A stretch of DNA of 64,000 nucleotides, from contig JAENRS010000022.1 in NCBI GenBank assembly GCA_018466975.1, forward strand, positions 620,001-684,000, read 5' to 3'. Shown here piece after piece: positions 47,290-57,917 of this stretch. The stretch comes from Sparassis latifolia (lineage: Eukaryota > Basidiomycota > Agaricomycetes > Polyporales > Sparassidaceae). Within the stretch, counting starts at the first letter, position 1. The number at the start of each line of letters is the position of its first letter. The notes under the pieces were generated by a model. That model saw only the letters and a program-made list of their open reading frames with translations, had not been told where the DNA came from and made no database searches. The position numbers and the translations under genes are program-made.

Positions 47290-47815
47290 CATCATTGTCA
47301 GTTATAAAGGATAATCTTTAGTGCTTATAAGTTACAATTAAGGATGAAATCCAGGTTTAATAAGCAGGTCATGTACAAGGATAATCTACCAAGATTATGC
47401 TTGGATTATCTCAAATCACTTAGGGTGCTTTAACCCTCCTAACATGCTGTACATAGTAGGATTAGACATGGATAATCCTATGATTATCTGCTATATATGA
47501 TCCCTCAACTTGTAAAAGAGAATGATAATCCAAGAGATCATCCTCTTGTATAATCTCCACTGATGTAACTAACACAACTCATACCAGCAGATTATCCACT
47601 GTTAAATATCATAAGAATTGAAGGAAGATGAGCAGGTGTTGTAAGGGATTATCTAAGGATTATCCTGTATAAATAGCATAGAGATCAACAAAGGATGAGT
47701 GGGGGTTTGTAAGGGATTATCTAAGGATTATCTCAATCATGAAACAACAGAATGACACCGAAGAATAATAGTAAAGGCATGCGCGGAGAAAATGCGACTG
47801 AACCTTACACCGGCC
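47290..47815. repeat. Spacer with repeated GGATTATC words and a 68 bp tandem duplication
   Basis: The phrase gtaagggattatctaaggattatc occurs at 47641 and again at 47709, embedded in a longer similar unit. GGATAATC and its complement occur about ten times between 47318 and 47735. No gene. This resembles the cluster inside element 2. Confidence 0.65.
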
Positions 47816-50406
47816 TTACTTCGAGAATCTCTTGCGTTTAGTAGGGATAGCGATACGGGTAGACTTGCGCGGCAGAGTCGCAGCCTGTGTTAGTCGCTTC
47901 TCACCAGCAACACTGCCCGCGACACTGTAGATACAATGAGAAAGTGTGTAAAATAAGTAATGATAACATACCGAGGTTTCTTTGCTGGAGCCCGACCGCC
48001 ACCCCTCGTGTTCGATGCAGACTCGGGCTCACTGTAGGTATTCTATTAGTGACAAATAAAGTGGTTACACAACGGAGCACACACCGTGGAGGTTGTTTGC
48101 GCTTCCATCCCCTCCTCGTCTTTGCTGCCTTCGCTACCTTCTTGCCATCCCGCCTGTCCTTGGGGCGCACGTCTGGATCATCCTCACCTTCCACATCTGT
48201 ATCGCTGTTGAGCTGACTGGCACTGATGTTGTCGTCGTTGCGCTGTCCTCCGTCGTCATCATCGTGGTGTCCACCCTTCGCATTTGATGCAGACTCAGGC
48301 TCACTGTCGGTATTCTGTTAGTGACAAATGAAGTGGTTACACAATGGAGCACGCACCATGGAGGTTGTTTGCGCCTCCATCCCCTCCTCATCTTTGCTGC
48401 CTTCGCTACCTTCTCGCCATCTCACCTGTCCTTGGGGCACACGTCCGGATCATCCTCACCTTCCGCATCTGTATCGCCATTGAGCTGACTGGCACTGACA
48501 TCATCATCATCGCGCTGTCCTCCGTCGTCGCCGTTGTGATGTCCTCCATCGTCGTCATCATCGTGTGCACCCTTAGCGGTCGATGCAGACTCAGGCTCAC
48601 TGTCGGTATTCTATTAGTGACAGATAGTGGTTACACAACGGAGCACGCACCGTGGAGGTTGGTTGTGCCTCCGTCCCCTCCTCATCTGTCCTCCATCGAC
48701 GTTGTCGCACTGTCCTCCATCGTCATCATCATCGTGTCCACCGCCGATGCTGTCATGCTGTCCTCCATCGTCATCGTGGTGCTGTCCATCAACGCCATGT
48801 TCACGCTCGCCCTCGTGCTCTCCCTCGCCGCACTCGCGGTCACTTCAGCGTTTGTTCTCCTTCGACATGCGAGCACCCTTCAACTTTGTAAGGTTAAGTT
48901 TCCTGCATGATGGGGAGAGGACGACTACACTATCGTCGTCGTCGTCATCCTCTTCCGACTCAAGAATTATGACGTGGCCGCCATGGGACAATTCACCTAG
49001 AATATTGACGTTCTTGCGACCTTCGATGTCTTCAGGGTGTACCACGAAGTGGAAGGCCGCGGCGGTATCCTGACAGTCGTGCATCTGAAGGTAAAGGGCC
49101 ATGACTTCCGTGGCCTTCATCTTCTCTGGATCCCCAAGAGATCCATGCCACGTCTCGGGCACCACGTCGCACACGGGATCGTTGAGCTCGTTCCACGGGA
49201 GATCGGGAGGATCCATGACTGGATGGTGAGAAAAGTCTATTTCACATAGTTAGTACAATAAAACATATTTCAAAACGAGAAGTACATACCCCATAAACCT
49301 TTCAAGTATTCCTTGAGAGTCTTCCCCACGCACATGGGGGTCCAGTCATCCTCCATTTGTAGAAGAACGGGCTTGCCAGTCACGTCGTCAGCCTTCCAGT
49401 TGACAGCTGCGGGTACTACTGTAAGGTTTAGGGACCCAGGTGAACGCACAGCCTAAAACTTACAAAACACTTGCTCCGCAAAGCACATCCACCGCAAGCG
49501 TTCGGCTTCGCTACCCCCTTCGAATGTTGAAAAGCGTCCCGATTCTTGATTCAGCATAACGTCCATGCTGAGAATGACATGAGAACGAGATAATACAAAC
49601 AAGGGTGTGAACTTACCAAGTGAAACGAGTAGCTCCATCTTGGGGTTTGTAGACCATCTTCACATGGAAGCCGACGTCCTCACCGGCTTGCCCGCGTTCG
49701 CTTCCAATCAAGGCCTTCAGACCCATGGCCACTGTGACGAAGAGGGTCTCCTGGTTGCTGCCATCACCGATGAGCTTCAATAATACCAAAAATGTGCTCT
49801 GGACTTACGCGGTGATGGCCTCATCGAGGCTCATATTTTCCTCCTCCTTGCACAGTGCATCCGCTTTCTCGGCCCACTCCTTCTGCTCCTCCGCTGGCAG
49901 CTTCTTGAAAAGCGAGGCCCTGAGTGAGGAGATAAGTCCCAGGCGGTTGCCATCATTCACCACACCGCTCACCTTCTCACGTTCCAGCGAAGCATTCCAT
50001 ACCTTCCGCCCCTCCTCAGAATTCGCCCACAATGCGCTGGCACCATCGTGACAGATGCGCGTAGAAAATAGCATGCGTGCATTGGGAGGAATGCATCCGC
50101 CACCTTGAATCTTCTGAACCCTATCGTTCTTGAAGAAGTGGAGAACCTTCTGTATGTCAATTCCTTAGCATATTTGAATGAAATACTGACGAGAGTGACA
50201 CTCACCTTACGAACCGTCAATAGTTGCATGTTCTGAAGGCGAGGAGAGGCCTTCTGTAACGCCTCCGCCGTAACATCAAGGAGTTCCTTTCTTTGCACGC
50301 TGCTGAGTTTGAACGCCTGATACTCCGCATGTTTTTCGTCAAGTATGCTGAGCTCGCCCGGCTTCCAACTAATGCATTTACTATCGTCGAGCGAGGTTGC
50401 TGGCAT
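47816..50406 (-). CDS. Unidentified multi-exon protein with repeated acidic tail
   Basis: Starts MPATSLDDSKCISWKPGEL at 50406. Exons joined by GT-AG introns carry VLHFFKNDRVQKIQGGGCIP, LRASLFKKLPAEEQKEWAEK, LIGDGSNQETLFVTVAMGLK, a WTPMCVGKTLKEYLKGLWDF block and YLQMHDCQDTAAAFHFVVHP, then an acidic run (ESEEDDDDDDSVVVL) and SKENKR before a TGA at 48845. The same frame continues beyond this stop through tandem exon units and ends in a basic tail (TRIAIPTKRKRFSK) at 47816, so either 48845 is the true end or it is a nonsense change. No enzyme motif recognised. The acidic stretches and basic tail suggest a nuclear or DNA-associated protein. Same strand as the KDZ genes. Confidence 0.55.
47995..48790 (-). 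repeat. Tandem exon-intron repeat, about 285 bp unit, 2-3 copies
   Basis: Each unit holds an exon encoding EPESAS..., an Asp-rich run, ASQLN(S/G)DTD(V/A)EGEDDPDV and a basic end (RRGW(K/R)RKQPP), then an intron starting GTG(T/C)GTGCTCC and ending CTACAG or CGACAG. The splice phase is the same in each, so units can be added without breaking the frame. The middle unit has TGA after PKDR, which could also act as a GTGAG donor. Confidence 0.75.
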
Positions 50407-50753
50407 CGTCAGTGCACTTCTGATACAACGAGGTGAGATTAACTCACCAGCATTCCACGGTTGTGATCTTTAAACATTCCTAGTGGATATACTGGCTCTT
50501 CCGATAACGCCGCACCTGAGACATGGTAACCCTGATCAGACTCGTTAGTTTAGCCTTGCAATATGCAAAATATAGTGTTATTGGCTGCGTTACCACTAAG
50601 GATGTGCCGATGCTAAGTGGAGAATCTTCAGATTGAACGCATGCAGATTTGATCTCACCAGGTTGAACTACACGGACACTTCCCCATTCAAAAAGTAATA
50701 TCTATCTTCCTGTTGAGACTCTGGTTGGGTGAGCTATTCCGAATTAGGTCGGT

Positions 50754-51965
50754 CTACATTATGTAGTGGATCTCTTTGCCTTCAACAATCTCGATGACCT
50801 CACCCGAAATGTCGTCGTTAGGCACAATCTCCGCCTCCACCTCATCATCCGTCAGCTCTATATCGTAGTCTGTCACCTCACACACCTTGCCGTTGTCCAT
50901 CTGTTTCGATCTCCTCCCCTCCATCTCCATGTTCGGTGATAACGCGCACTTGCCCACGCGCGTGCTGGAGCTCAGGCTACTCCCGGCCTTGGAGTTCCCG
51001 CTGGTCGAAGGAGTTGAGGGGATATACCGAGAGCCGGATGAAGAGGATGATGGAGTGTTGGGATTGCTCTTCGCGAACGTGTCCATGGTAGCCAGGAGCA
51101 CAGGGAGACGCGTGCTCACCGCAGCCTGTATGTTAGAGATCTGAGCTTCGGTCGGACGCCACGTGCTCCCCTTCTCGTGGTAGATGGGGATGTCCCGGGT
51201 AGCAAGTACTGCTTGTCGGTGTGCTTCAGATAATCTGTAAACTTACGCAGGCGAGGGCAGTAGTGCTGGTAGGGCGACAAGCCTCACACGTCATCGACGA
51301 GCATGGTCTCGATAAAACTCTGCTTGAAGGTGAATTCGAGGTAATCGTGGCAAAGTATTCCCCGTGCTGGAATAACGAGAGGAATGTCTGATCCCTGAAT
51401 AGAGCATTAGCATGCTTGGCATCAAACACTAGACAAGACTTACCTTGCACACCACAAGCACCGAGACATTGCCAGAGTCCAACGGAGGATGCCCACAGTG
51501 ACGCAAGGCCAGTGATGTGATGGGAGAACTCGGCGGCAAGCTGGTGTCAACCATGGGGCTCGTCGGTGGCGTCGTCACCTCAGACTCGGGGCTGTCAGAG
51601 CGCAAATAGGCCGCACCACCGAGTATGGGGCGCGGGCGAAGCGCAGCGACATCCTCATGGCATTGCGCCATATTGGCCGTCGTCATTTGCGCTCGGAGCC
51701 GCTTGAGATGGCGGGCACATTTCGGAGTCGCACGACACTGGGCAAAGGTAAGAAACTATTCAGTAGCAAGATTTTGAACCATGCTTACAATCTTGAAGAG
51801 CATGCCGAGGTTGTCCGCATTGTTAACGCCACAGCTCGCCATGACGGCGTGACGTTCGTCGGGCTGGACAGCGCACATTATCAAGGACGAGACCAGGACA
51901 TCACGCCGAGGCAGGAAGCCGTCGACGATGGTTTTGACATGAGGATCGGTGCGAACGGGAGCCAT
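50754..51965 (-). pseudogene. Unidentified protein, interrupted by TGA
   Basis: From the ATG at 51965 (MAPVRTDPHVKTIVDGF), a GT-AG intron (AAG ATT/GTAAGC ... CCCAG) leads in frame to CRATPKCARHLKRLRAQ and MAQCHEDVAALRPRP. After a Ser/Pro-rich stretch and a second intron comes IPLVIPARGILCHDYLEF, FKQSFIETMLVDDV, and a TGA at 51284. The frame stays open beyond it (GLSPYQHYCPRLRKFTDYL). Next comes ISNIQAAVSTRLPVLLATMD with an acidic C-terminus ending at 50754. Cys/His spacing in the first part could bind zinc, but no family is recognised. Confidence 0.45.
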
Positions 51966-52061
51966 ATTCTGGAGCTGAAGGTCAGTGCATTCATGGCTGG
52001 CATTTTATACTGTAAGTTTTCGAGCAAATATACGTACACAAAAAGCGTCGAGCCATCCACT

Positions 52062-52276
52062 ACTGCAGATCTATCAGGGAGGGGCATTGCGCGTGAGCTG
52101 AAAGCCTACGGGAGACAGCAATGAGTAACAAAGGTCTAGCGTGCAACATAACTACTTGGCCTGTTTCGCTATTGCAGATCTATCGGGGAGGGGAATTGCA
52201 TGCAAACTGAAAGTCTACGGGAGAGAGCAATGAGCACGAGAGGGTATAGCGCACAACATAACTACTTACCCTGATT
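52062..52276. repeat. Tandem duplication of about 110 bp
   Basis: Copy 1 starts tgcagatctatcagggagggg and copy 2 tgcagatctatcggggagggg; both end cataactactt(g/a)ccctg or ggcctg. They carry about 12 differences. Confidence 0.8.
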
Positions 52277-52412
52277 CCGAGCACAACTCAACACAGTAAG
52301 ATCGTTGGGAAAGAAAAATCACCCAAGAAGTATTGAACACGCAAAAATGCGAACATGTCATTCATACAACAATATACAAAACAACAATCTGCGAGAAAAC
52401 ACGAACGGTGGA

Positions 52413-53084
52413 CTAAGCATATTGGATGGGCGCGATGGGCAGACAGTGAAAGTGACGCACGAACATCGTCATGTAGAATCGGATGACGTTCTCTTGCAAG
52501 AGATTATATTCGTCCGCCTCATAGGCGAGAACCTTGCGCGCATCCAGTTGTAAGCCTTCCGGAAGTTCTGGCCATCGCTGCATAATGGCAATGAAAGCGG
52601 CCAAGAATTTTTTGCACGACAGCCATCCCTGCGCAGGAGCACGCACCCAGCAGAAGACAACGTCGCATGAGTTCTAACATGGTGCGACCGTTAGACCTGA
52701 GCCGGAGTCCTGCTTGTCCCACACTTTCGCGAGTTGTGCCTCGCATTCCCAGCAGTGCATGGAGCTCCACTTGCTCATGTCCAATAGACGAGCATCCAAC
52801 ACATGCAGCTCACAATGCCAGTTGGTCTCGTGAACCTCCCACAACAGCTTCTCGCACAGCTTGTCTACCTCATCCGCTGAAATTAAGTCCATGCCGAAAT
52901 GCGGTTGTGCAGTCTTGACGTAGAAGCTCATGCGGCCGGTCGCAGTGAAGAGACGGCGAATATTCTGCTGTCGCTCGTGCCTATCCTTCACCTTTTTCGC
53001 AGAGCCAGCCTTACTCGCGAAATTCACTTGTGACATGGGGCCCGCGGCGTCACTCATGCGGATTGGGCCCTCAGTCACCCCCAT
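52413..53084 (-). CDS. Unidentified protein, minus-strand cluster
   Basis: ATG at 53084 (or 53057) gives MSDAAGPMSQVNFASKAGSA, a basic stretch (KKVKDRHERQQNIRRLF), then FYVKTAQPHFGMDLISADEV, HCELHVLDARLLDMSKW and HCWECEAQLAKVW. A TAG at 52676 is followed in frame by GWLSCKKFLAAFIAIMQRWP, LDARKVLAYEADEYNLLQEN and FHCLPIAPIQ, ending at 52413. A short intron would be expected between the parts, but I could not close it in frame. The sequence has the look of real protein, but the family is unknown. The minisatellite starts immediately upstream. Confidence 0.5.
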
Positions 53085-53144
53085 CTCACCCTCTACAGAG
53101 GCATCGACACTTCCGCTCGCTGTGATTGGAGCCCATTCAGCCAA

Positions 53145-53870
53145 TATATACCTAAACTTCCATATAACCGAGGTGGAACATTTTGTGTAAATTTCCATAA
53201 AACCGAGTGTTGGCCAAAAATATAATATAGGATGGAGATATAGGGTTGGCCAAGACAATTAGGCTATATAGGCTGAGTCGCATATTTGGGAGTTAGCCAA
53301 GGGAGGCACAATTTGAAGTCTATATAGGTTGTCGGGCATTTTGGGGTCGGCCGCCATGTCTCTATATATATTATAGCTGAAATCGTGCCATTGGCCAAGA
53401 GTCATAAAATTCCAATCCTATATAGAGTTTGCAGACAGTTGGGCTTGGCCAAGTGGACCTATATAGAATCTTTGTGTAAATGGTCCACTTGGCCAAGGCA
53501 CATGAAATTTCGATCCTATATAGCATCTCCTGAAATTTGGCCATGGCCAAGGGTACCCTATATAGATTTTGTGGAAATAATGCCTGCGGCCAAGGGTCGA
53601 GAAATTTGCATTCTATATAGGATTGTCTGAAATTTGGCCTCGGCTAAAAAGATCCTATATAGTTCCTTGTGGAAATGGTGGCCTTGGCCGAGTGTCCTGG
53701 AATTTCTGTTGTATATAAGGTCTGCTGAACTTTGGCATTGGCCAAGGATGCCCTATATAGTGTTTGTGAAAATGGTGGCCTCGGCTGATGATCTAGAAAT
53801 TTTCATTCTATAGAGAGTTTTCCACACTCTGGCCGTGGCCATATAACTTTCTACACAAATGGTGCTCCAG
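53145..53870. repeat. Minisatellite with TTGGCCAAG and CTATATAG words
   Basis: About a dozen degenerate units of roughly 60 bp, each with a ggccaag core and a palindromic ctatatag, alternating between a 'ggaaatggtggcc' type and a 'tgaaatttggcc' type, so the higher-order period is about 120 bp. It separates the unidentified gene at 52413 from the KDZ transposase. Confidence 0.85.
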
Positions 53871-54008
53871 GCTAAGGCATCCAAACTTAAAGGTCTTGCT
53901 GACACCATGCTTCTTTAAGGTCCCAGAGGATACACTCGTCCAAATCTACATAGCCAGTCACACACATTTATTGGCTAATTTTGCATATCTACCTTTGCAA
54001 CTCGCAGA

Positions 54009-57000
54009 CTACCTGACAATCATTTGACCATTGAATGCCTGCTGTGATTGAAGTGCAAAGTCCTTCCACATTGCACCTTGCTTTGCTGCATAGGATGCAT
54101 GACCACATAGACCTGCATTCACTGCCTCCATCTCCCTGGTCTGCCACTCATGCTGCTTGCGTTCAAACCACAGGACAGTCCATAACATCTCATGTCGCAC
54201 CTTCGGTACCTCCTCCTTGTACCTTGTGTATCGTGCCTTTGCTCTCAGTCAGTTAACTCGATCAACTGACATGGTGATTACCATCTGTGAATAAGTTTGA
54301 CCAGGCATAAACAGATAGTCACTCACCCTCCTTCATGGCATTTTGACCGACGTCTTCCATATTATTGTCCACACTTTCCCCCCGTGCATTTCGAGCATTC
54401 TCACCTCCAAGTTTCCAAAACCACGCCAATCTATCATTCCTCTGCCTAACTCTATTCTCCTCCACAATATCTCCAGGCATCTTCGTGTCTTCCTTTTGAA
54501 TGTCAAGATATCGTGTCAACAACTGTTCACTTGCTCCTAAACAGATCAGGGCTTTCCTAGCACGCTTGTATCATCTAATGATTTTGCGCTCTTGCTGACC
54601 AATCTTCCTGAGCTCAGCTGCATTTCGGGTTTTGTGCCATTGAGACTTATTGTGCCTGAATTTGGTCCGGAAAAGCAAAGACTTGTGACCTAACAAGAGT
54701 CGCAAGTCTTTAAGACAGTCATTGGCTTAGCCAACCCGTAGCTGTAACTCCTGCTGTGCAATGCTCTCTCATCCCACCGTCTTGCATTGCTCAATGCCAA
54801 GTGAGGAGGGAAGCAGGAGAGTGATGTTCTCTGGCAACACCTCCTCTTCAATATCTTCTGGATTCTCCTCCACATCCTCCATGGTCCAACCCTCTTCATC
54901 TGCCACCTCATTAGAGGAGATTTCTAAGTGCTCAATGTCTTCACCATCTAATAGTGCCGTTGCGCGATTGTGAAATCCATCAATTCTTTTCTGCAGCAAA
55001 TTTCGCTTCGTCTCCACCGAATTCTTGTCTGTGGTGGAGCTTCGCTTGGTGAGGTGTTTTGCCATTACTTGTATGTCATCTCTGAAGCACAGACTGAGCA
55101 AAGAGACCGAAGTGAATGTTAACTGGCTCACTGTGTCTTTTCGATATTTATTCCAGTGCTCAACCAGGTTACTGTTCCACTTTCCAGGACTCTACCCTCC
55201 TCATTGGGTGACTGTCTTTCTTCTGTCGTGAGCAGAAGGCGAATATCACCCATGGATGGAGCTATGGCTCAGTTTGCTCAATCAGACGAAATCTGGCTTG
55301 GAGAATGCACATACCCTTCTCCAAGTTGACATTGTATATGTTCAACTTATCACCACGCTCTCGCATAGCCACGGTCTCCTGCTCAGTCCACACTTTGATA
55401 TCGTCCTCGGTCATCGTGGTTGAGAGATCAACAAACTCTTGCTCCATTTCAGATTCACCTTTGACAGCCTTGGAATACTTGGTTCGGAGCATGTTCACTG
55501 AAGTACTGTTAACCCTCATCAGCGCAACAGCAAAAGAACAGTGCCCACCAATGCCCAGCAGCTTCATCCAGTTCCAGTCTCAAAAATGATCATCCAGAAC
55601 CTCTCATCGGTATGCCTTGGTCATTGCATGTGTTGAAGGACCTGTGCCATTCATTTTGGACCACAGCGTCTCCACAACCTCACCCTCAATCTCACCCATA
55701 TCTTTTTCGAAGTTTAAGGAGAACTTGGCAAAACACTCTGCAATGTGGGCCCCAAGGTGGAACTTCCCCACATAGGCAATGATCTTTATCTTGTCTGCGA
55801 CCTTCAGATATTTGCTATCCGCAATGCGCTCCAGAAAGTGAATCCACCACTGACATGCAACATCATAGCACACATCCATGAACTGGAGCCCTTCAGTGTT
55901 ATATAGAAAGGCCTGGCAGATGGAGTAGTCTATGTTCATCTGTCTGACAGTCGTGCAGAGATGGAATGTTTGGCAAAGGAGATGTGATCGGTTGGAATAC
56001 GCTTACCTCTCTCCTTTTTGGAAGTCAACCACTGAATGGGGTATGACACACCCATGGCGAGCACAGACACATGCTCCAACACCTGTGGCCTCCAGATTAT
56101 GGCGATTAGCATTGGCCTGATTCACAGCATGGTGATTTGCACATCTAGATTTCTGCAGATATCTCCCAGAGCTCAATCGCAGTTCCAACTCATCTTATTG
56201 CACACACCTCAATAGTTTCTTTAGTGCACTTCAAATGATCTTGATACTCCACATCATCAACCATGAATCCTTGACCATTAGTCAGAGGCACATCATTCTC
56301 AGGCCGACGCATCTTCATATGCTTCAAGGTGAAGTTTCCATCTGCCACTATTGTGCGACAATACACACCGCTTTATCTTGAATTTCAGTCAGAGCTCTGA
56401 AATCATTTATTATCACACTCACATTTCAGGATCTTCTTGCCAATTCTCAGGTAAATTGAGACATGGTTGGGGGCAAGCCGGACAAAAATAAGCCAACTCC
56501 CCACGACCTGGGCTCTTAAGAAGGTCATGGCCAAAGCCAAACCATTTCTGAACTGCAATATCTCGCCACTGGCGGGAAACCCTCATGAGTTCCCTATAAT
56601 GGTCCTAAAACAGGCAGATTACCTCCAAGAGACTTATCATATAACTAAGATTACTCACAGGAACAGTTTGGGGTGCAGCATTATTGGTTAACCGTCGCAG
56701 CTTGGTGTAGAACCTGGATGCCGAGGTGTTGCAAACTATGGCATCAATACTAAAATATTTGAGGACATCAAAGGTGAATGCTGTTCTGGGGCGAAGCTGA
56801 CTGGCAGGATAAAGGGCCATTCGAAGCATCTGAATGTGGCGAGGAGCTGCATCAGGACATATACACCATTTTACCTTTTGCACATAGACTCCATTGCATG
56901 AAGCAATAACCACCTCTCCCTCCTGTCGATCATCTACGACATCTTCACCCAAAAAATGTACCTGGCCTTCATCTTCCAGCTGCGGCCCGAGATCTCCCCC

Positions 57001-57680
57001 AAGATTAATGACATCCTCCCATCCATCTTGGACACCAAATTCACATGGACATACATTTCCGCCATGCCCCAGGTGAAGGACGAACCCCATTGAAGCCAGA
57101 GAGATTTTGACAAACCGATTCTGAACCCAGCGTTCGAGACGATGAAATGGTTGTCGGCGATGTGAATCAAGGCAGCATCGGAGACATTCAAAATGATCCC
57201 CCAGCAGTCTCGACAATGAAACTGGCCATCAGGTGCATTGCAATTAGTGCATCCACGATCCTCCGGAGGTGCCTCCATGCCCAATATCTCCGACAGATAC
57301 TCAGCCCGATAGGGAAGCCATGAATGCATCAGGTCCTGTTGTGACTACAATGTGGAAAAAGTGAGCAAACATCATCTCCATCATTCTTCACTCACCTTGC
57401 CACTACGTGTCCTAGTTGACAGCAGTTCCAGAGCAAACGGATCCAGGCCATCATCACCAATAATGTGATTTCCAGAGGGTGCAGCTAAAGTCTGGCTTGG
57501 TCCTTCTACAGCTGTACCCTTCCTCCTTCCTGTCCCAGGACTCGACTTTGGTGTACCTTGCACAGCTCGCATCACCCACTTTCTGCCCCAGCGTGCCCAA
57601 ACCTCTACAAGGTCAACATCCTCAATTGAACTGCGATGGCGCTTCGATTTCCTGAACTGCTTTTGACTTCTTGGAGACAT
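54009..57680 (-). pseudogene. KDZ (Kyakuja-Dileera-Zisupton) transposase with CxC2 cysteine cluster
   Basis: Cut-and-paste transposase of a family expanded in basidiomycetes. Start MSPRSQKQFRKSKRHRSS at 57680, then HSWLPYRAEYLSEILGME, the CxC2 cluster (CTNCNAPDGQFHCRDC, then CLRCCLDSHRRQPFHRLERW and LGHGGNVCP). Next QLRPRTAFTFDVLKYFSID, the KDZ core (FMDVCYDVACQWWIHFLE, KFHLGAHIAECFAKFSLNF, GEIEGEVVETLWS), DDHF and DWNWMKLLGIGG. The C-terminal part holds the AND-L-LR-L block, LAWFWKLGGENAR, and GLCGHASYAAKQGAMWKDFA, ending at 54009. Lesions: one base lost in a G run near 57198 inside the cysteine cluster; TGA at 55604, 55575, near 54760 and 54580; and CAA to TAA near 54727. Not functional as it stands. 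Confidence 0.88.
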
Positions 57681-57917
57681 TGTGATGCCGGTGAAAGTGG
57701 TGGGGAGAAAGCAAGGGAGAAGAAATGTGGCGGGCAATCTCTTTATCAACATGTGCAGGCCACATGCTCCATGAAATACAAATTATGTGATGAATGAGTA
57801 ATCATTTTGCTGGCTGCCTGGTGTTGGTCATATGATTTTCTACCTCGTGCAAATCATAAAAAACATGATTCTCATATTGCATAACATGACAAGGTTATAA
57901 CAATGCGCAAATTATAT

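Noticed and set aside
48344..48910. Plus-strand frame of 188 codons with hydrophobic repeats
   Set aside because: It is the complement of the Asp-rich tandem exon units; the Val/Ile/Leu runs are reverse reads of GAT/GAC codons.
51657..52124. Plus-strand frame of 155 codons
   Set aside because: The minus strand over the same bases splices cleanly (MAPVRTDPH ... to CRATPKC) and continues into further exons, so the plus frame is a shadow.
53145..53870. CRISPR-like regular repeats
   Set aside because: Units are degenerate, spacers are related to each other, and the genome is eukaryotic; this is a minisatellite.
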